In this document: piece by piece, positions 7,101-7,215 of the stretch
Layout: each line of letters begins with the position of its first letter
How positions within the stretch are numbered: the first letter of the stretch is position 1
Assembly (NCBI GenBank): GCA_029859485.1
Contig: JAOUDB010000127.1
Location: forward strand, 1-7,215
Reading direction: 5' to 3'
DNA from: Desulfuromonadales bacterium
Lineage (GTDB): Bacteria; Desulfobacterota; Desulfuromonadia; Desulfuromonadales; BM103
Length of the DNA: 7,215 nt
Program-made: the position numbers and the translations under genes
The notes under the pieces: model-generated
What the model saw: only the letters and a program-made list of their open reading frames with translations
Told to the model about the DNA's origin: nothing
The model's database searches: none

Positions 7101-7215
7101 ACCTCGGCAGTCGCACCTGGATAGGTCGTGGTGACCTGTACGGTTGGCGGTGCAACATCGGGGTACTGGGCAACCGGAGTCGCTTTCATGGACACGAGCC
7201 CGCCCAGGAGGATGA
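4109..7215 (-). CDS. RND multidrug efflux pump, HAE1 class inner-membrane antiporter (5' partial)
   Basis: This is the proton-driven pump subunit (AcrB/MexF-like) that captures drugs, solvents or detergents and passes them to the outer-membrane channel. The frame stays open through the right edge: the first residues seen, ILLGGLVSMKATPVAQYPDV, match the end of TM1 and the PVAQYP motif that start about 17 residues into the family, so the GTG at 7193-7195 is internal and the true start lies outside. Proton-relay residues are present: paired Asp in GLVVDDAIIVVE (codons 6038-6043), Lys in GLAAKNAILIIEF (4457-4459) and Arg in the RLRLRPIVMTSLAF segment. Two periplasmic porter/docking halves and the usual 12 TM segments can be followed with no break. 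The PPSIPGLGTTGGFEFYI segment is of the MexF-like type. It ends in a charged tail (SRKKKAVLEPSPQ). Close resemblance to AcrB length (about 1050) is expected. Specific substrates cannot be assigned. Confidence 0.96.
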   Translation of the reverse strand, partial: ILLGGLVSMKATPVAQYPDVAPPTVQVTTTYPGATAEVVANTVAAPIEAQVNGVDDMSYMLSTSSSSGNMTLTVTFDPGTDPDLAQVNVQNRVSQANSQLPEVVAKQGVIVQKRSNAFMMVISFYSEDDRYDSTYLGNYVNLYLLDAIKRIPGANLSSMFPVPDVAMRIWLKPDRLAQMGLTAKDVSNAIAGQNQAFGVGSIGKNPTTEGTQQSFVVTSQGMLTKPAEFDEIILRTDEQGAAIVRLKDVGYAALGSKDYSLRAKVDGKTSAAIIVYQQPGANAIETSANVRALIDQIQPSFPDGLKYNIVLDTSTFTKASIEKVVHTFFEAVILVVLVVFLFLQSFRATIIPIIAVPICIVGTYIGIYMLGFSTNMLTLFGMILAIGLVVDDAIIVVESVEHSMATLGMSSKEAAVKAMEELAGALIAIVLVLVSVFLPVAFLGGMTGTLYKQFAITIAIAMVISGVVALTLSPALAARILKPGTHEKKGFFKWFENGFTWVTDHYVGGVRWLIGHKLIGMLLFVGVLAGTVFMFSIVPGSFVPVEDQGYIYVGSIMPDASSLERTTAASDEAVKMLLDNPSVNAVAQIDGYSIIDSQYKTNTALMFASLKPYEERKEETQSAFAVVADMHKQLGGIKESIIFPLNPPSIPGLGTTGGFEFYIQSMGGGSPQELDKVTKDFVAKARENKTLTAVSTTFSASEQQLYFDLDRPRAEILGVPVADVYQTLQAYFGSSFVSQFVDFGRIWQVVIQAQPEYRDQPMDFEQIYVRSSNGSMIPLTALATVRYVAGPGLLPRFNNFPAAKLTGNQAPGYSSGEAIAAMEAVAAEVLPSGYGFSWSGQAFEEKKAGGTSSSAFIFGLIMVFLILAAQYEKWSLPVGVVMAVPFAVCGALLLTWGRGLENDVYFQVGLVTLVGLAAKNAILIIEFAVENLHNGMEVNEAAIEAARLRLRPIVMTSLAFILGCVPMAIATGAGANSLHAIGTGVIGGMLASTCVASFFVPLFFVVLEDATGLFSRKKKAVLEPSPQEGGDHHA
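4124..4131 (-). promoter_or_regulatory. Ribosome binding site for the channel gene, inside the pump gene
   Basis: AAGGAGGT on the minus strand is placed seven bases before the ATG at 4114-4116. It is also read as the EGG of the pump's C-terminus (QEGGDHHA, stop). It decides between the ATG and the upstream in-frame GTG that it overlaps. Confidence 0.85.

Noticed and set aside
7193..7195. GTG at 7193-7195 as the start of the pump
   Set aside because: The frame continues to the window edge with ILLGGL, which fits the first transmembrane helix of the family; a start here would delete that helix.

Overview
The window carries a single coding strand: every gene I can support reads on the minus strand, so transcription runs from high to low coordinates. 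It looks like a chromosomal segment of a Gram-negative bacterium. The evidence is a tripartite RND efflux pump with an outer-membrane lipoprotein channel, two further Sec-exported proteins, and strong AAGGAGGT-type ribosome binding sites. The pairing of a DUF2092 protein with a Gly/Arg-rich secreted protein, plus codon and base usage, makes me think of a Desulfuromonadales/Geobacter-like or other delta-proteobacterial lineage. That placement is a guess from familiarity, not something the sequence proves.

Layout in transcription order. (1) 7215-4109: the inner-membrane RND (HAE1 class) drug/proton antiporter, complete except for its first ~16-18 residues, which lie beyond the right edge. (2) 4116-2683: a NodT/OprM-type outer-membrane factor lipoprotein, overlapping the pump gene by 8 bases and translated from a ribosome binding site inside the pump's last codons. 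The periplasmic adaptor is not in the window and probably lies just upstream of the pump. (3) 2682-2439: an intergenic region with a plausible sigma70 promoter for the next operon. (4) 2438-1632: a DUF2092 periplasmic protein. (5) 1635-1033: a secreted Gly/Arg- and Asp/Arg-rich protein with a DUF6515-like C-terminus, coupled to gene 4 by an ATGA stop/start overlap. (6) 960-823: a short unrecognised open frame, either a tiny gene or the tail of a decayed one. (7) 799-317: a single-hotdog acyl-CoA thioesterase. (8) 316-41: an intergenic region with a candidate promoter. (9) 40-1: the signal-peptide-coding start of a gene that runs off the left edge.

Functionally, the right half is a conventional multidrug/solvent efflux operon: pump and channel assemble with an adaptor to move hydrophobic compounds from the inner membrane or periplasm out of the cell. 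The middle is a two-gene envelope operon of unknown role. The thioesterase is a housekeeping-type enzyme with no obvious link to either. I found no tRNA, rRNA, CRISPR array, intact insertion sequence or phage gene. I do not see a convincing novel system; the least explained pieces are the coupled DUF2092/RGG-like secreted pair and the small open frame at 823-960.
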